Below, one piece after another: positions 1-8,332 of a stretch of DNA of 64,000 nt (position 1 is the stretch's first letter; every line of letters starts with the position of its first letter). Made by a program: the position numbers and the translations under genes. The notes under the pieces are model-generated. The model was not told the origin of the DNA, did no database searches, and worked only from the letters and a program-made list of their open reading frames with translations. This DNA is from JABMMZ01 sp044368575 (GTDB lineage: Bacteria; Bacteroidota; Bacteroidia; NS11-12g; UBA955): contig JBIPPH010000001.1 in NCBI GenBank assembly GCA_044368575.1, positions 1 through 64,000 of the forward strand, written 5' to 3'.

Positions 1-1
1 A

Positions 2-325
2 CCTTCCATTGAAGCCAGTTTTAACCAATCTTCAATGGTGGTAGATTATGTGAGGGTGTATCAAAAACCTAGTTCTAACATTGTTTTAGAAACATACGAA
101 CCAGCAGTTTTGTATCCTAATCCTGTACAATCCGTTTTGAACCTACAACATAATCAAACAGTTTCAGCTCTTAGAATTCTATCTGTATTGGGGCAAGAGA
201 TGATGGCGATTAATGACGTACCTTCTGAAATGTCAATAGATGTATCTGTGCTTCCACCTGGCATTTACATGATTGAATTTAATCGTGGAAATGCCTTGTC
301 ATACCAGTCTTTTATTAAGCATTAA
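2..325 (+). CDS. C-terminal fragment of secreted GH16-like protein with T9SS sorting domain (5' partial)
   Basis: The gene enters from the left edge; only the last 107 residues are visible. The first part reads into VDYVRVYQ, the closing beta-strand typical of family 16 glycoside hydrolases (laminarinase/beta-glucanase type), though the catalytic core is outside the window. After a short linker comes a type A type IX secretion sorting domain of about 75 residues: YPNPVQ near residue 41, a middle strand with LSVLGQ, then PPGIYMIEF and a basic C-terminal tail (IKH). In this family the domain directs export through the outer membrane by T9SS and is removed on secretion. The GH16 call rests on one short motif and is tentative; the sorting domain is clear. 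Confidence 0.7.
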   Translation, partial: PSIEASFNQSSMVVDYVRVYQKPSSNIVLETYEPAVLYPNPVQSVLNLQHNQTVSALRILSVLGQEMMAINDVPSEMSIDVSVLPPGIYMIEFNRGNALSYQSFIKH

Positions 326-418
326 AGTCTATTATGGGGCTATTGATGTTTCTGTATGCGACTATCTGACCTCTTCCAATACGACTCTGAATAAATTAAG
401 AAATAAAATCAAGATAAG

Positions 419-901
419 ATGAAATTCCCTAAATCAATAGTCATACTTTTTTTCTTACTCAACATGTATACAAATTCTATAGCCCAATACAAATGGGATA
501 TTGTGTTTTTAAATCTCACTCAAGAATTAAATATGGATACAATTGCCCCTGGTTCTTCTGTTGGTTATGCAGCATTATTCAGAAAAATGCAAAAGGAGGT
601 ATCATATCCCAAAATTGCTTTAGAAAATGACATACATGGTAAAGTTGTAATTCAATTTACCGTTAATACGGATAGTTCGATTGCCGATATAAAAACCCTT
701 AAGGATATTGGTGGCAACTTTTGTTCAAATGAAGTAATAAGAGTCTTAAGAAAATTAAACAAATGGAATCCTGCACAAAAAAATGAAAAACCCATCTCTA
801 GTATATTTGTATTAGCGGCTGTATTTGAATATGAATATATACCTGAACATCATGAGAAAAAAATAGAAATACAGGAGATAAAGGAATGTCAAGGTATTTA
901 A
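419..901 (+). CDS. Exported protein with TonB C-terminal-like domain
   Basis: A 160-residue protein with an N-terminal signal peptide (hydrophobic residues 6-20, likely cleaved after SIAQ). Residues about 60-140 match the C-terminal domain fold of TonB: a conserved GKVVIQFTVNTDSSI beta-hairpin followed by a helix with EVIRVLRKLNKWNPA. There is no proline-rich spacer and no transmembrane anchor that would remain after cleavage, so it is not a normal TonB energy transducer. Stand-alone exported TonB_C-like proteins are common in Bacteroidota and their function is mostly unknown. It stands alone, 93 bases after the upstream gene and followed by a hairpin-rich gap. Confidence 0.65.
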   Translation: MKFPKSIVILFFLLNMYTNSIAQYKWDIVFLNLTQELNMDTIAPGSSVGYAALFRKMQKEVSYPKIALENDIHGKVVIQFTVNTDSSIADIKTLKDIGGNFCSNEVIRVLRKLNKWNPAQKNEKPISSIFVLAAVFEYEYIPEHHEKKIEIQEIKECQGI

Positions 902-942
902 GGTTCTGCACAAGACAATAACCATTAAACAAGTTTAATGGA

Positions 943-1004
943 TTTTTATGCCTTAACCTCACAATTTAAAGCGCGCTTTAATTGTTCGTTTTAAGGCATA
1001 AAAA
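943..1004. terminator. Nested inverted repeat, possible terminator structure
   Basis: Outer arms TTTTTATGCCTTAA (943-956) and TTAAGGCATAAAAA (991-1004) are perfect complements over 14 bases. Between them lies a 16-base perfect palindrome, TTAAAGCGCGCTTTAA (966-981). Both outer arms are bordered by T- or A-runs, so the structure could end transcription from either side, for the TonB-domain gene on plus and tRNA-Lys on minus. It directly abuts the separate hairpin at 1005-1024. Confidence 0.5.
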
Positions 1005-1024
1005 AAACCTTCCGAGGAAGGTTT
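1005..1024 (-). terminator. Rho-independent terminator of tRNA-Lys
   Basis: Perfect 9-base stem AAACCTTCC / GGAAGGTTT with a GA centre. Read on the minus strand it is followed by an unbroken T-run (the A-run at 1000-1007 on plus), the normal layout of an intrinsic terminator, about 9 bases past the tRNA 3' end. Confidence 0.75.
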
Positions 1025-1032
1025 CTGTCTTG

Positions 1033-1105
1033 TGATCCCGCTGGGACTCGAACCCAGGACCACTACATTAAAAGTGTAATGCTCTACCAGCTGAGCTACG
1101 GAATC
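1033..1105 (-). tRNA. tRNA-Lys (anticodon TTT)
   Basis: On the minus strand the sequence folds as a complete cloverleaf: acceptor stem GATTCCG/CGGGATC with one T-G pair, a D-arm with AGCTGGTAGAGC, anticodon loop CTTTTAA giving anticodon TTT, T-arm GGTTCGAGTCC, and discriminator A. The CCA end is not encoded. A perfect -7 promoter element lies just upstream and a terminator just downstream, so it is a single-gene unit. Confidence 0.97.
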
Positions 1106-1118
1106 GAAAAGAGTGGTG

Positions 1119-1126
1119 CAAAAGTA
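1119..1126 (-). promoter_or_regulatory. -7 promoter element TACTTTTG for tRNA-Lys
   Basis: Matches the Bacteroidota TAnnTTTG consensus exactly, with a TTTG -33 candidate 19 bases further upstream. It ends 13 bases before the mature tRNA 5' end. Confidence 0.75.
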
Positions 1127-1165
1127 AGGTTTTTATGGATTAATGCAAATCAATTTTTAAAAAAA

Positions 1166-2266
1166 TTACACATTGAACCTGAAATGCATGCAATCACCGT
1201 CTTTTACAACATATTCTTTGCCTTCAACACCCAGTTTTCCAGCCTCTTTTATGGCAGTTTCAGTGCCGTATTTTAAATAATCGTCGTATTGAATCACTTC
1301 AGCTCTAATAAAGCCCTTTTCAAAATCTGAGTGAATTACACCAGCCGCTTGTGGGGCTTTCATGCCTTTGGTAATGGTCCAAGCTCTCACTTCTTTTTCA
1401 CCCACTGTAAAGTAAGTAATGTAATTCAACATCTTATAAGCCGCCTTAATCAATTTGGCTACACCACTTTCTTCTAGGCCTAAATCCTTTAGGAACATAG
1501 CGCGTTCTTCAACATCTTCTAATTCAGCAATTTCAGCCTCAGCAGAAGCGCAAATTACCATCACATCAGCACCTTCTTCAGCAGCAATCCCTCTGATTTT
1601 ATCTACCCAGGCATTGCCATTAGGTAAACTATTTTCATCAACATTGCATACATACAATACTGGCTTGGCGGTCAATAAATTCAAATCAGCACATAAGTCC
1701 AATTGTTCTTCTGTTAATTCATTCAAGGTTCTAGCGTTTAAACCTTTTAATAAATGCGCTCTGTATTTCTCACAAGCATCTGCAATCTTAGAAGCTTCCT
1801 TATCGCCAGCTTTGGCTTGTTTTTGAACTTTCTGTAAACGGTTTTCAACCGCTTCTAAGTCCTTAAGTTGAAGCTCAGTATCGATGATCTCTTTATCTCT
1901 AATTGGGTCAACACTGCCATCAACGTGAATGATGTTGTCGTTGTCAAAACATCTCAAAACATGTAAAATCGCATTAGTGCTTTTAATGTTGCCTAAAAAC
2001 TGATTGCCTAAGCCTTCGCCTTTACTTGCGCCTTTAACCAATCCTGCGATGTCTACAATTTCAACTGTAGCAGGCACTATGTTTTGAGGTTTAGCAATTT
2101 CAGTCAGCTTCTGCAAGCGCTCATCAGGCACAGTAATGACGCCTACATTTGGCTCAATTGTGCAAAAAGGAAAATTAGCAGCTTGGGCTTTGGCATTGCT
2201 CAAACAATTGAACAGGGTAGATTTTCCTACATTGGGTAAACCTACGATTCCACATTGTAAAGACAT
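1166..2266 (-). CDS. ychF: Redox-regulated ATPase YchF (OBG-family)
   Basis: A 366-residue Obg-family P-loop protein of the usual YchF/OLA1 length. Visible are the G1 loop GLPNVGKST (residues 9-17), the switch II motif DIAGLVKGAS and the NVDE motif where canonical GTPases carry NKxD; that substitution is the hallmark of YchF and goes with ATP rather than GTP preference. A coiled-coil arm and a C-terminal TGS domain (ending in DGDCMHFRFNV) follow. The family associates with ribosomes and stress responses. It lies 20 bases downstream of glmM on the same strand and is probably cotranscribed with it. Confidence 0.96.
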   Translation of the reverse strand: MSLQCGIVGLPNVGKSTLFNCLSNAKAQAANFPFCTIEPNVGVITVPDERLQKLTEIAKPQNIVPATVEIVDIAGLVKGASKGEGLGNQFLGNIKSTNAILHVLRCFDNDNIIHVDGSVDPIRDKEIIDTELQLKDLEAVENRLQKVQKQAKAGDKEASKIADACEKYRAHLLKGLNARTLNELTEEQLDLCADLNLLTAKPVLYVCNVDENSLPNGNAWVDKIRGIAAEEGADVMVICASAEAEIAELEDVEERAMFLKDLGLEESGVAKLIKAAYKMLNYITYFTVGEKEVRAWTITKGMKAPQAAGVIHSDFEKGFIRAEVIQYDDYLKYGTETAIKEAGKLGVEGKEYVVKDGDCMHFRFNV

Positions 2267-2286
2267 GATTTAATTGAATTTTATAA

Positions 2287-3675
2287 TTATTGCTTAGCAA
2301 TCTCACCGATGTCTTTAATGATCTTCATGGTAAGATTACGAGCAGTGGTTTCTGATTTGCTTTCGGCGTAAATACGAATAATAGGCTCGGTGTTTGATTT
2401 TCTTAGGTGTATCCACTCTTCATCAAAATCAATCTTTACACCATCAACCGTATTGATATTAAACTTCTTGTATTTCTCTTTGATTTGCTCCAACACATTG
2501 TCTGCATTGATATCTGCAGTCAATTCTACTTTGTTTTTAGAAATGATGTAGTTAGGGAAGCTCATTCTAAGGGCCGTACAAGATTTACCTGATTTTGCCA
2601 ATGAACTTAAGAACAATGCAATGCCCACCATGGCATCTCTACCATAATGCAATTCAGGGTAAATGATACCGCCATTGCCTTCACCGCCAATAATAGCATT
2701 GGTGGCTTTCATCATTTCAACCACATTCACCTCTCCAACAGCACTGGCAGCATATGAACCGCCTTGTTTTTCAGTAATATCTTTGAGTGCTCTGGTAGAC
2801 GATAAATTAGAGACCGTATTGCCAGCGCCAGTTTGTTTTAAAATATAATCAGCTACTGCAACTAGGGTGTATTCTTCTCCAAACATACCACCATCTTCAC
2901 AAACCAAAGCTAAACGGTCTACATCTGGATCAACACAAATACCCAAATGGGCTTTTTGATTCTTAACCATACTTGACAATTGAGTCAAATGTTCTGGCAA
3001 AGGCTCAGGATTGTGTGCAAAATGACCAGTTGGTTCACAATTTAATTCATGGATGGTTTCAACCCCTAAGGCTTTTAATAGCATAGGGACAGCAATGCCA
3101 CCTGTTGAATTAACCGCGTCCACAACGATAGAAAACTTCTTTTCGCGAATGGCTGCCACATCAACCAAAGGCAAGGCCAAAATGGTATCAATGTGTTTTT
3201 GAATGTATTGTGAATTCGTCTGGTATTGACCAAGTGCAGTCACCTCAGCGTATTCAAACGCTTGTGCTTCTGTAATTTGTAAAATGTGTTCCGCTTCTTT
3301 TGCAGATATAAATTCGCCTAAATGGTTAAGCATTTTTAAGGCATTCCACTGTTTTGGGTTGTGGCTTGCTGTCAAAATAATGCCACCAGCTGCGGCTTCT
3401 AATTTGACCGCCATTTCTACTGTAGGGGTAGTTGATAGCCCCAAATCCATAACATCATGGCCCATACCTGTTAAGGTAGCACAAACCAAGTCAGAAACCA
3501 TTTTACCAGATAAGCGGGCGTCTCTACCAACAATCACTAATTTTCCATGATCTTGGGTTTTAATCCATGAGCCATAGGCAGAAGCAAATTTAACAATGTC
3601 AATAGGGGTTAAATTCTCTTCAGGGGCTCCACCCACAGTACCTCTAAAACCAGAAATAGATTTAATTAATGTCAT
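2287..3675 (-). CDS. glmM: Phosphoglucosamine mutase / phosphohexomutase
   Basis: A 462-residue alpha-D-phosphohexomutase. The phosphoserine loop TASHNP lies near residue 103, the metal-binding loop DPDVDRL near 248 and the sugar-binding loop GGEGNGG near 325, followed by the C-terminal phosphate-binding domain with RKSNTEPIIR. GlmM converts glucosamine-6-phosphate to glucosamine-1-phosphate for peptidoglycan and lipid A. The sugar loop differs from the GEQSGH of E. coli GlmM but resembles other Bacteroidota members; a phosphomannomutase role is possible. A perfect -7 element sits 14 bases upstream of the ATG. Confidence 0.88.
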   Translation of the reverse strand: MTLIKSISGFRGTVGGAPEENLTPIDIVKFASAYGSWIKTQDHGKLVIVGRDARLSGKMVSDLVCATLTGMGHDVMDLGLSTTPTVEMAVKLEAAAGGIILTASHNPKQWNALKMLNHLGEFISAKEAEHILQITEAQAFEYAEVTALGQYQTNSQYIQKHIDTILALPLVDVAAIREKKFSIVVDAVNSTGGIAVPMLLKALGVETIHELNCEPTGHFAHNPEPLPEHLTQLSSMVKNQKAHLGICVDPDVDRLALVCEDGGMFGEEYTLVAVADYILKQTGAGNTVSNLSSTRALKDITEKQGGSYAASAVGEVNVVEMMKATNAIIGGEGNGGIIYPELHYGRDAMVGIALFLSSLAKSGKSCTALRMSFPNYIISKNKVELTADINADNVLEQIKEKYKKFNINTVDGVKIDFDEEWIHLRKSNTEPIIRIYAESKSETTARNLTMKIIKDIGEIAKQ

Positions 3676-3689
3676 TTAAATTAGGGATG

Positions 3690-3697
3690 CAAAGGTA
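3690..3697 (-). promoter_or_regulatory. -7 promoter element TACCTTTG for glmM-ychF
   Basis: Exact TAnnTTTG match on the minus strand, 14 bases before the glmM start codon; predicted leader about 10 bases. Confidence 0.7.
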
Positions 3698-3762
3698 AAT
3701 ATTTAATAGGTATAAAAATAATAGATTACCAACATTTTGCCTGTTGAAATTTTTTAAAAATT

Positions 3763-3770
3763 TAACTTTG
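3763..3770 (+). promoter_or_regulatory. -7 promoter element TAACTTTG for ppk1
   Basis: Exact TAnnTTTG match on the plus strand. It predicts a start near 3775 and a leader of about 94 bases, long for this window. The leader holds a small hairpin, TGAGTC/GACTCA with a six-base loop (about 3808-3826). Confidence 0.6.
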
Positions 3771-3868
3771 AGTTTTAGATTCTCGACTTAAAAAATGCTT
3801 AATTGCATGAGTCAATCAAGACTCAAATAAATATATTTTATTGGGTTAAAACGATTAACAATTGATAA

Positions 3869-5929
3869 ATGAAGCGAAAAATTAAAATTACGAATAGAGA
3901 GTTAAGTTGGCTGTCTTTTAACGATAGAGTATTACAGGAGGCTAATGATCCTGAAGTGCCACTCTTGGAGCGCTTAAAATTCTTGGGCATATTTTCTTCC
4001 AACTTGGATGAGTTTTTCAGGGTGAGAGTAGCAACCAATAAACGCATGTTGCAATTAAATGCCTCTGCTCATCCACATATGAGCAAAAAGGAAATCAGAG
4101 AATCCCTTCATGATATCTTCAATAAGGTAGTCATTCAACAAGTCAAATTCAATCAGATTTATGCCAAAATATTGATTGAATTTAAGGAAAACAATGTAGT
4201 GTTTGTCAATGAGAAGGAAATTAATCTTCAACAGACTCTTGAGGTCAGAAAATACTTTAAAGAGGAAATCGTCAATACTATTTTTCCGCTGATCCTTGAT
4301 AACAAACGCGCCTTTCCTTTTTTGCGCGACAACACAGTGTACCTGGCATGTAAGCTCACCAATACGTTTACAAAAGATTTTAAGTATGCTTTGATTCCAT
4401 TGCCCACTAAAGTCAAGAGACGATTTTACCAGTTGCCTAAATTAGGAGGGGTAACCTATATGATGTTCATTGATGATGTTATACGTTGTAACTTAGACGT
4501 AGTATTCTCAAGCTTTGATTACAACCATTACGAAGCCTACACCATCAAATTGACCCGTGATGCAGAAATTGATATAGAGTCTGATGTCACCACAGATATG
4601 CTTGATAAACTCAAGAACTCGTTAAAGCAAAGAAAAAAGGGGCAACCTGTCAGAATGATTTATGATCAGCATATGCCTAAAGATTTGTTGGCCTTTATTA
4701 ATCGTAAATTAAAGCTCAATAAAGACGAGTTGATTCCAGGGCAGAGGTACCATAATTTTAGAGATTTTATTGGTTTCCCAGATATCAAAAAAACAGACCT
4801 CAAATACAAATCTATAGAACCGATTTATTTGCCAGAACTGGACCATGCTAAAACCATGTTCCAAGCCATGCAAAAACGCGATTATCTAATCAGTAATCCC
4901 TACCAACCTTTCGGATATGTAGTCAGAATGTTAAGAGAGGCCGCCATCGATCCTCAAGTAGAAACGATAAAAATCACCTTGTACCGCGTTGCTGAAAATT
5001 CTAACGTAGTCAATGCCTTAATCAATGCGGTTAAAAATGGTAAAAAGGTAATCGTTATGATGGAGCTCAAAGCCAGATTCGATGAAGAGCACAATATTTA
5101 TTGGAGCAACAAATTGAAAGAGGAGGGCGCAACAGTGTTGTTTACGATTCCGAGTTATAAGGTGCATTCAAAAATGTGTTTAATTTCCCGTCGTGAAAAG
5201 AAGGGCTTGGTGCATTACGCCCATTTAGGTACCGGCAATTATAACGGCGAAACATCAAGAATTTACTGTGATCATTCAGTTTTTACCAGCAATCAAAAAC
5301 TAACTGTTGAAATCAATAAGGCCTTTAAACTCATTGAAAAGTTTCAACCTCAAAATTACAAATTCAAGCATTTATTAGTGTCTCCCATTAATTTGAGGTC
5401 TGAATTCATTGCTAAAATCAACAGAGAAATTGCCAATAAAAAGGCCGGTAAGCCAGCTTTCATCATCATGAAAATGAACAGCTTGGTTGATACTGAAATG
5501 ATCAATAAGTTGTATGAAGCCAGTCAAGCGGGTGTTCGCATTGATTTAATCATTCGCGGCGTTTGTTGTTTGACCGCTGGTGTTAAAGGGCTGAGCGAAA
5601 ATATTCACGCCATTAGCATAGTAGACAAATACCTCGAACACGCCAGAATCTATGTGTTTGGCAATGCTGGCAAGACTGAAATGTATATGGGGTCTGCTGA
5701 CATGATGACCAGAAACCTTGACCATAGAATTGAGGTTTGTTTCCCGATTTTGAGTCAAGAGGTGAAAGATGAAATCAATATGCTCTTGCAAATACAATTA
5801 TCAGACAATTGTAAGGCTCGTATACTTGATCCTTATCAAATCAACGAATACAAACCAGGCGGTTTGCCAAGAATTCGCTCTCAAATGGAGTTCTACAATT
5901 TTCTTAAAAAGAAATATTTGAGGCATTAA
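3869..5929 (+). CDS. ppk1: Polyphosphate kinase 1
   Basis: A 686-residue PPK1, full family length. The N-terminal domain opens with NRELSWLSFNDRVLQEA; the two phospholipase-D-like catalytic domains carry the autophosphorylated histidine in AHLGTGNYN and the second histidine in LEHARIYVFGN. The enzyme reversibly makes inorganic polyphosphate from ATP. The stop overlaps that of the convergent SRAP gene: the four bases TTAA at 5926-5929 provide TAA for both genes. Confidence 0.97.
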   Translation: MKRKIKITNRELSWLSFNDRVLQEANDPEVPLLERLKFLGIFSSNLDEFFRVRVATNKRMLQLNASAHPHMSKKEIRESLHDIFNKVVIQQVKFNQIYAKILIEFKENNVVFVNEKEINLQQTLEVRKYFKEEIVNTIFPLILDNKRAFPFLRDNTVYLACKLTNTFTKDFKYALIPLPTKVKRRFYQLPKLGGVTYMMFIDDVIRCNLDVVFSSFDYNHYEAYTIKLTRDAEIDIESDVTTDMLDKLKNSLKQRKKGQPVRMIYDQHMPKDLLAFINRKLKLNKDELIPGQRYHNFRDFIGFPDIKKTDLKYKSIEPIYLPELDHAKTMFQAMQKRDYLISNPYQPFGYVVRMLREAAIDPQVETIKITLYRVAENSNVVNALINAVKNGKKVIVMMELKARFDEEHNIYWSNKLKEEGATVLFTIPSYKVHSKMCLISRREKKGLVHYAHLGTGNYNGETSRIYCDHSVFTSNQKLTVEINKAFKLIEKFQPQNYKFKHLLVSPINLRSEFIAKINREIANKKAGKPAFIIMKMNSLVDTEMINKLYEASQAGVRIDLIIRGVCCLTAGVKGLSENIHAISIVDKYLEHARIYVFGNAGKTEMYMGSADMMTRNLDHRIEVCFPILSQEVKDEINMLLQIQLSDNCKARILDPYQINEYKPGGLPRIRSQMEFYNFLKKKYLRH

Positions 5930-6540
5930 ACGGCAGAAGCAGTCATGCCTTCAGGTAAATGTTTGAATTGATCAAAGGGAGCTTGATTAAGCCATAAGGC
6001 CTCATGGTCTTGATTTAAAATGACCGGCATACGGCATTTTGTATTATGAATCTCTCTCATAAAGCCTTCGGCCTCGGTGGTCACTATGGTATAGCTAGGT
6101 CTTAGTATGCCTGAAATAGGGTCTTGCCATAGGCTGTATAGTCCGCCAAAGGCAAATAAACCTTGATCAACTTTGTGGATCAAATACTTGCGTTTTTGTT
6201 TAATGCTTGGGCCTATTTGTTGCCATTCATAAAAGCCCTCACTGATAACCAAACACCTCTGTTGTAAAATTTGCTTGAATGAAGCTTTTTCCGCAAGCGT
6301 TTCCATTCTAGCATTGAGGGTGTTGTTTTGTATGCTATCGTCTTTAGCCCAATGCGGAATTAAACCCCATTCAAATAAGTCGATATGGGTTTGGTCTTTA
6401 TGGATAATAACAGGGGTTTTTGGGTGAGAAAAACCATTGATTGCCTCCATTGCTTGGTAGTGTTCTGCTTGACGCATTTTGGCGTTGAAGCGTTGTTCTA
6501 TGCTACTGGCTTTTTGCGTCAATTTACTGTGAAAACACAT
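5926..6540 (-). CDS. SOS response-associated peptidase, SRAP/YedK/HMCES family
   Basis: A 204-residue SRAP protein. The start is set at the ATG giving MCFHSK, because maturation must expose Cys2, the residue that forms a thiazolidine crosslink with abasic sites in single-stranded DNA. Family residues are present: Asn in NARMET, Glu in EGFYEWQ and His in IHNTKCRMPVIL. The ATG lies two bases after the umuC stop, so it is the third gene of a umuD-umuC-SRAP operon. Placement with a lesion-bypass polymerase fits the role of HMCES-type proteins in protecting abasic sites at stalled forks. A start 13 codons upstream would bury Cys2 and is rejected. Confidence 0.92.
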   Translation of the reverse strand: MCFHSKLTQKASSIEQRFNAKMRQAEHYQAMEAINGFSHPKTPVIIHKDQTHIDLFEWGLIPHWAKDDSIQNNTLNARMETLAEKASFKQILQQRCLVISEGFYEWQQIGPSIKQKRKYLIHKVDQGLFAFGGLYSLWQDPISGILRPSYTIVTTEAEGFMREIHNTKCRMPVILNQDHEALWLNQAPFDQFKHLPEGMTASAV

Positions 6541-6542
6541 GC

Positions 6543-7808
6543 TTAATCTAATTGAATATTGATGATATCGCTTAAACAAGTGGTGTAGTTAGGCGATAAG
6601 CGTTCTTGTTTCATGCGCCAAGTGCGGCCGGGGGCTTGAGCGGCTAAACGCACTTTGTGTTTGCCCAAGCGTTTGTTGAGTTGGTCAACAGTAGACATTA
6701 ATAAGGGGTGGCGTTCGTCTTTTTGTTCAAACAGATTGGTTTGTTCAATGTGTTGAGGCGTAATGTCCATTACCACAACACCTGCTTTTTTGTATTGAAA
6801 GCCTTCTTGGAAAATCATAGATAAGCCTTTGCCAGCGTATTTTACCAAATCAAACCCAGAGTTGCTTGGAATGGGTAAGGGTACAACAATGTTGCGGCTG
6901 TATTGCGGTAAATCTTTGCGGTGTTCATTGGTGTGTATAAACACCATAATGGCATTGCAATTGGATTTTTGAGCCCTTAGTTTTTCAGAACAAGAAAAGG
7001 CAAACGTGCTAACACGTTCTAATACCTGCTCGTATTCACTCATCATGAAATCAAATGATCTAGTGGTAGCAATACTTTGTTTTTTCTGAGGTAATTCTAA
7101 GCCAAGACTTGAACGCCCTAATAATTCATGTTTTAAGCGGAGACCAACTATGGCCATTTCTTTTTTGACCCAAGCATCGTTCAAGTTTGTAAAATCAAAG
7201 GCCTTATGAACCCCAATGTGTTTGAGGCGTTTGCTGTGGCGATGGCCAATGCCCCAAACGTCTTCAATGGGTAACCATTTTAACGCTTTTTGTCTTTTTT
7301 CGGCTGTGTCAATGGCGTATACATTGCCAGTGGTTTTAGCGAATTTTTTAGAGATTCTATTCGCCAATTTCGCCAAGGTTTTTGTGGGGGCAAATCCTAT
7401 ACTAACAGGAATACCAGTGCTTTTTAAAATGCGTTGTCGCAATTGTTTGCCGTAGGCATTGAAATCAAAATCTTTAGGCATGACATTAAACAATACAAAG
7501 GCTTCGTCTATGCTGTAAATTTCAATTTCAGGGGAGGCTTCGCGAAGGAGTTGCATTACCCTAGCGCTCATATCGCCATATAAGGCATAGTTTGAAGAGA
7601 ATACCTGTATATGATGCTGTTTAAAGGTGCTTTCGTATTGAAAGGCAGGTGCCCCCATCGGAATGCCCAAGGCTTTGGCCTCGTCGCTTCTGGCTATAAC
7701 ACATCCATCGTTGTTAGACAATACCACAATAGGCTTGCCATTTAAGTCAGGCCTAAATACCCTTTCGCAAGAGGCATAAAAGTTATTGCAATCAACCAGC
7801 GCAAACAT
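6543..7808 (-). CDS. umuC: Y-family DNA polymerase V catalytic subunit
   Basis: A 421-residue UmuC. It starts MFALVDCNNFYASCERVF, the conserved palm entry with the first metal aspartate; YSIDEAF holds the second pair of acidic residues near residue 100. Helix-hairpin-helix segments with EDVWGIGHRHSKRL and the little-finger domain follow. It performs error-prone bypass synthesis with UmuD'. The start codon overlaps the umuD stop as TAATG (7806-7810), implying coupled translation. An upstream in-frame start would lie inside umuD and is not needed. Confidence 0.95.
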   Translation of the reverse strand: MFALVDCNNFYASCERVFRPDLNGKPIVVLSNNDGCVIARSDEAKALGIPMGAPAFQYESTFKQHHIQVFSSNYALYGDMSARVMQLLREASPEIEIYSIDEAFVLFNVMPKDFDFNAYGKQLRQRILKSTGIPVSIGFAPTKTLAKLANRISKKFAKTTGNVYAIDTAEKRQKALKWLPIEDVWGIGHRHSKRLKHIGVHKAFDFTNLNDAWVKKEMAIVGLRLKHELLGRSSLGLELPQKKQSIATTRSFDFMMSEYEQVLERVSTFAFSCSEKLRAQKSNCNAIMVFIHTNEHRKDLPQYSRNIVVPLPIPSNSGFDLVKYAGKGLSMIFQEGFQYKKAGVVVMDITPQHIEQTNLFEQKDERHPLLMSTVDQLNKRLGKHKVRLAAQAPGRTWRMKQERLSPNYTTCLSDIINIQLD

Positions 7809-8272
7809 TAAAAACTTTTTATCACATGTATCACTATTCCCCAAACTAAAAAGTGATTGTCTTCAGTTACTTGTATGGGTTGGTATTGGTCATTAGCTGG
7901 CATTAACCAACAAGTGTTTTTTTCTATTTTGATCCGTTTGACGGTAAACTCACCATCAATAAAACAAACAGCAATCTTGCCGTTTTTAGGGGATAGGCTT
8001 TTATCAATGATCAGTAAATCACCATCAGAAATACCGGCATCTTGCATAGAATTGCCGCGCACTCTGCCATAGAAAGTAGAGGAGGGGTGTTTGATCAATT
8101 CTTTGTTGAGGTCAATAGACAAGTCAATAAAGTCTTGAGCCGGCGATGGAAATCCCGCGCTAATACCACCTTCAATTAAGGGCAAGTCAAGTAAAACCTC
8201 AGTACTTGAAGTAAAAATATCCAAAGCTTCACTGTGGTGAAGAGGGGTTAATTTGACTTTAGGAACTGCCAT
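7808..8272 (-). CDS. umuD: UmuD-like S24 self-cleaving protein (translesion polymerase subunit)
   Basis: A 154-residue S24/LexA-type protein without a DNA-binding domain, the normal length of UmuD. The self-cleavage site is the Ala-Gly in SAGFPSP (about residues 39-40); the catalytic serine is in GNSMQDAG and the catalytic lysine in GEFTVKRI. Cleavage would yield UmuD', the activator of UmuC, which follows directly. First gene of the operon. No recognisable LexA operator was found upstream; Bacteroidota LexA boxes are not uniform enough to judge by eye. Confidence 0.93.
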   Translation of the reverse strand: MAVPKVKLTPLHHSEALDIFTSSTEVLLDLPLIEGGISAGFPSPAQDFIDLSIDLNKELIKHPSSTFYGRVRGNSMQDAGISDGDLLIIDKSLSPKNGKIAVCFIDGEFTVKRIKIEKNTCWLMPANDQYQPIQVTEDNHFLVWGIVIHVIKSF

Positions 8273-8332
8273 AATTGAGGCTACAAAATACGGTTTTTTT
8301 TAAGACAATCTCTACACCCAAAAGACTACATT

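Noticed and set aside
1455..1826. 123-codon open frame on plus
   Set aside because: Antisense shadow of ychF, whose conserved motifs confirm the minus-strand frame.
8273..8332. LexA operator before umuD
   Set aside because: No convincing inverted repeat was found in the 60 bases upstream, and the LexA box of this lineage is unknown to me.
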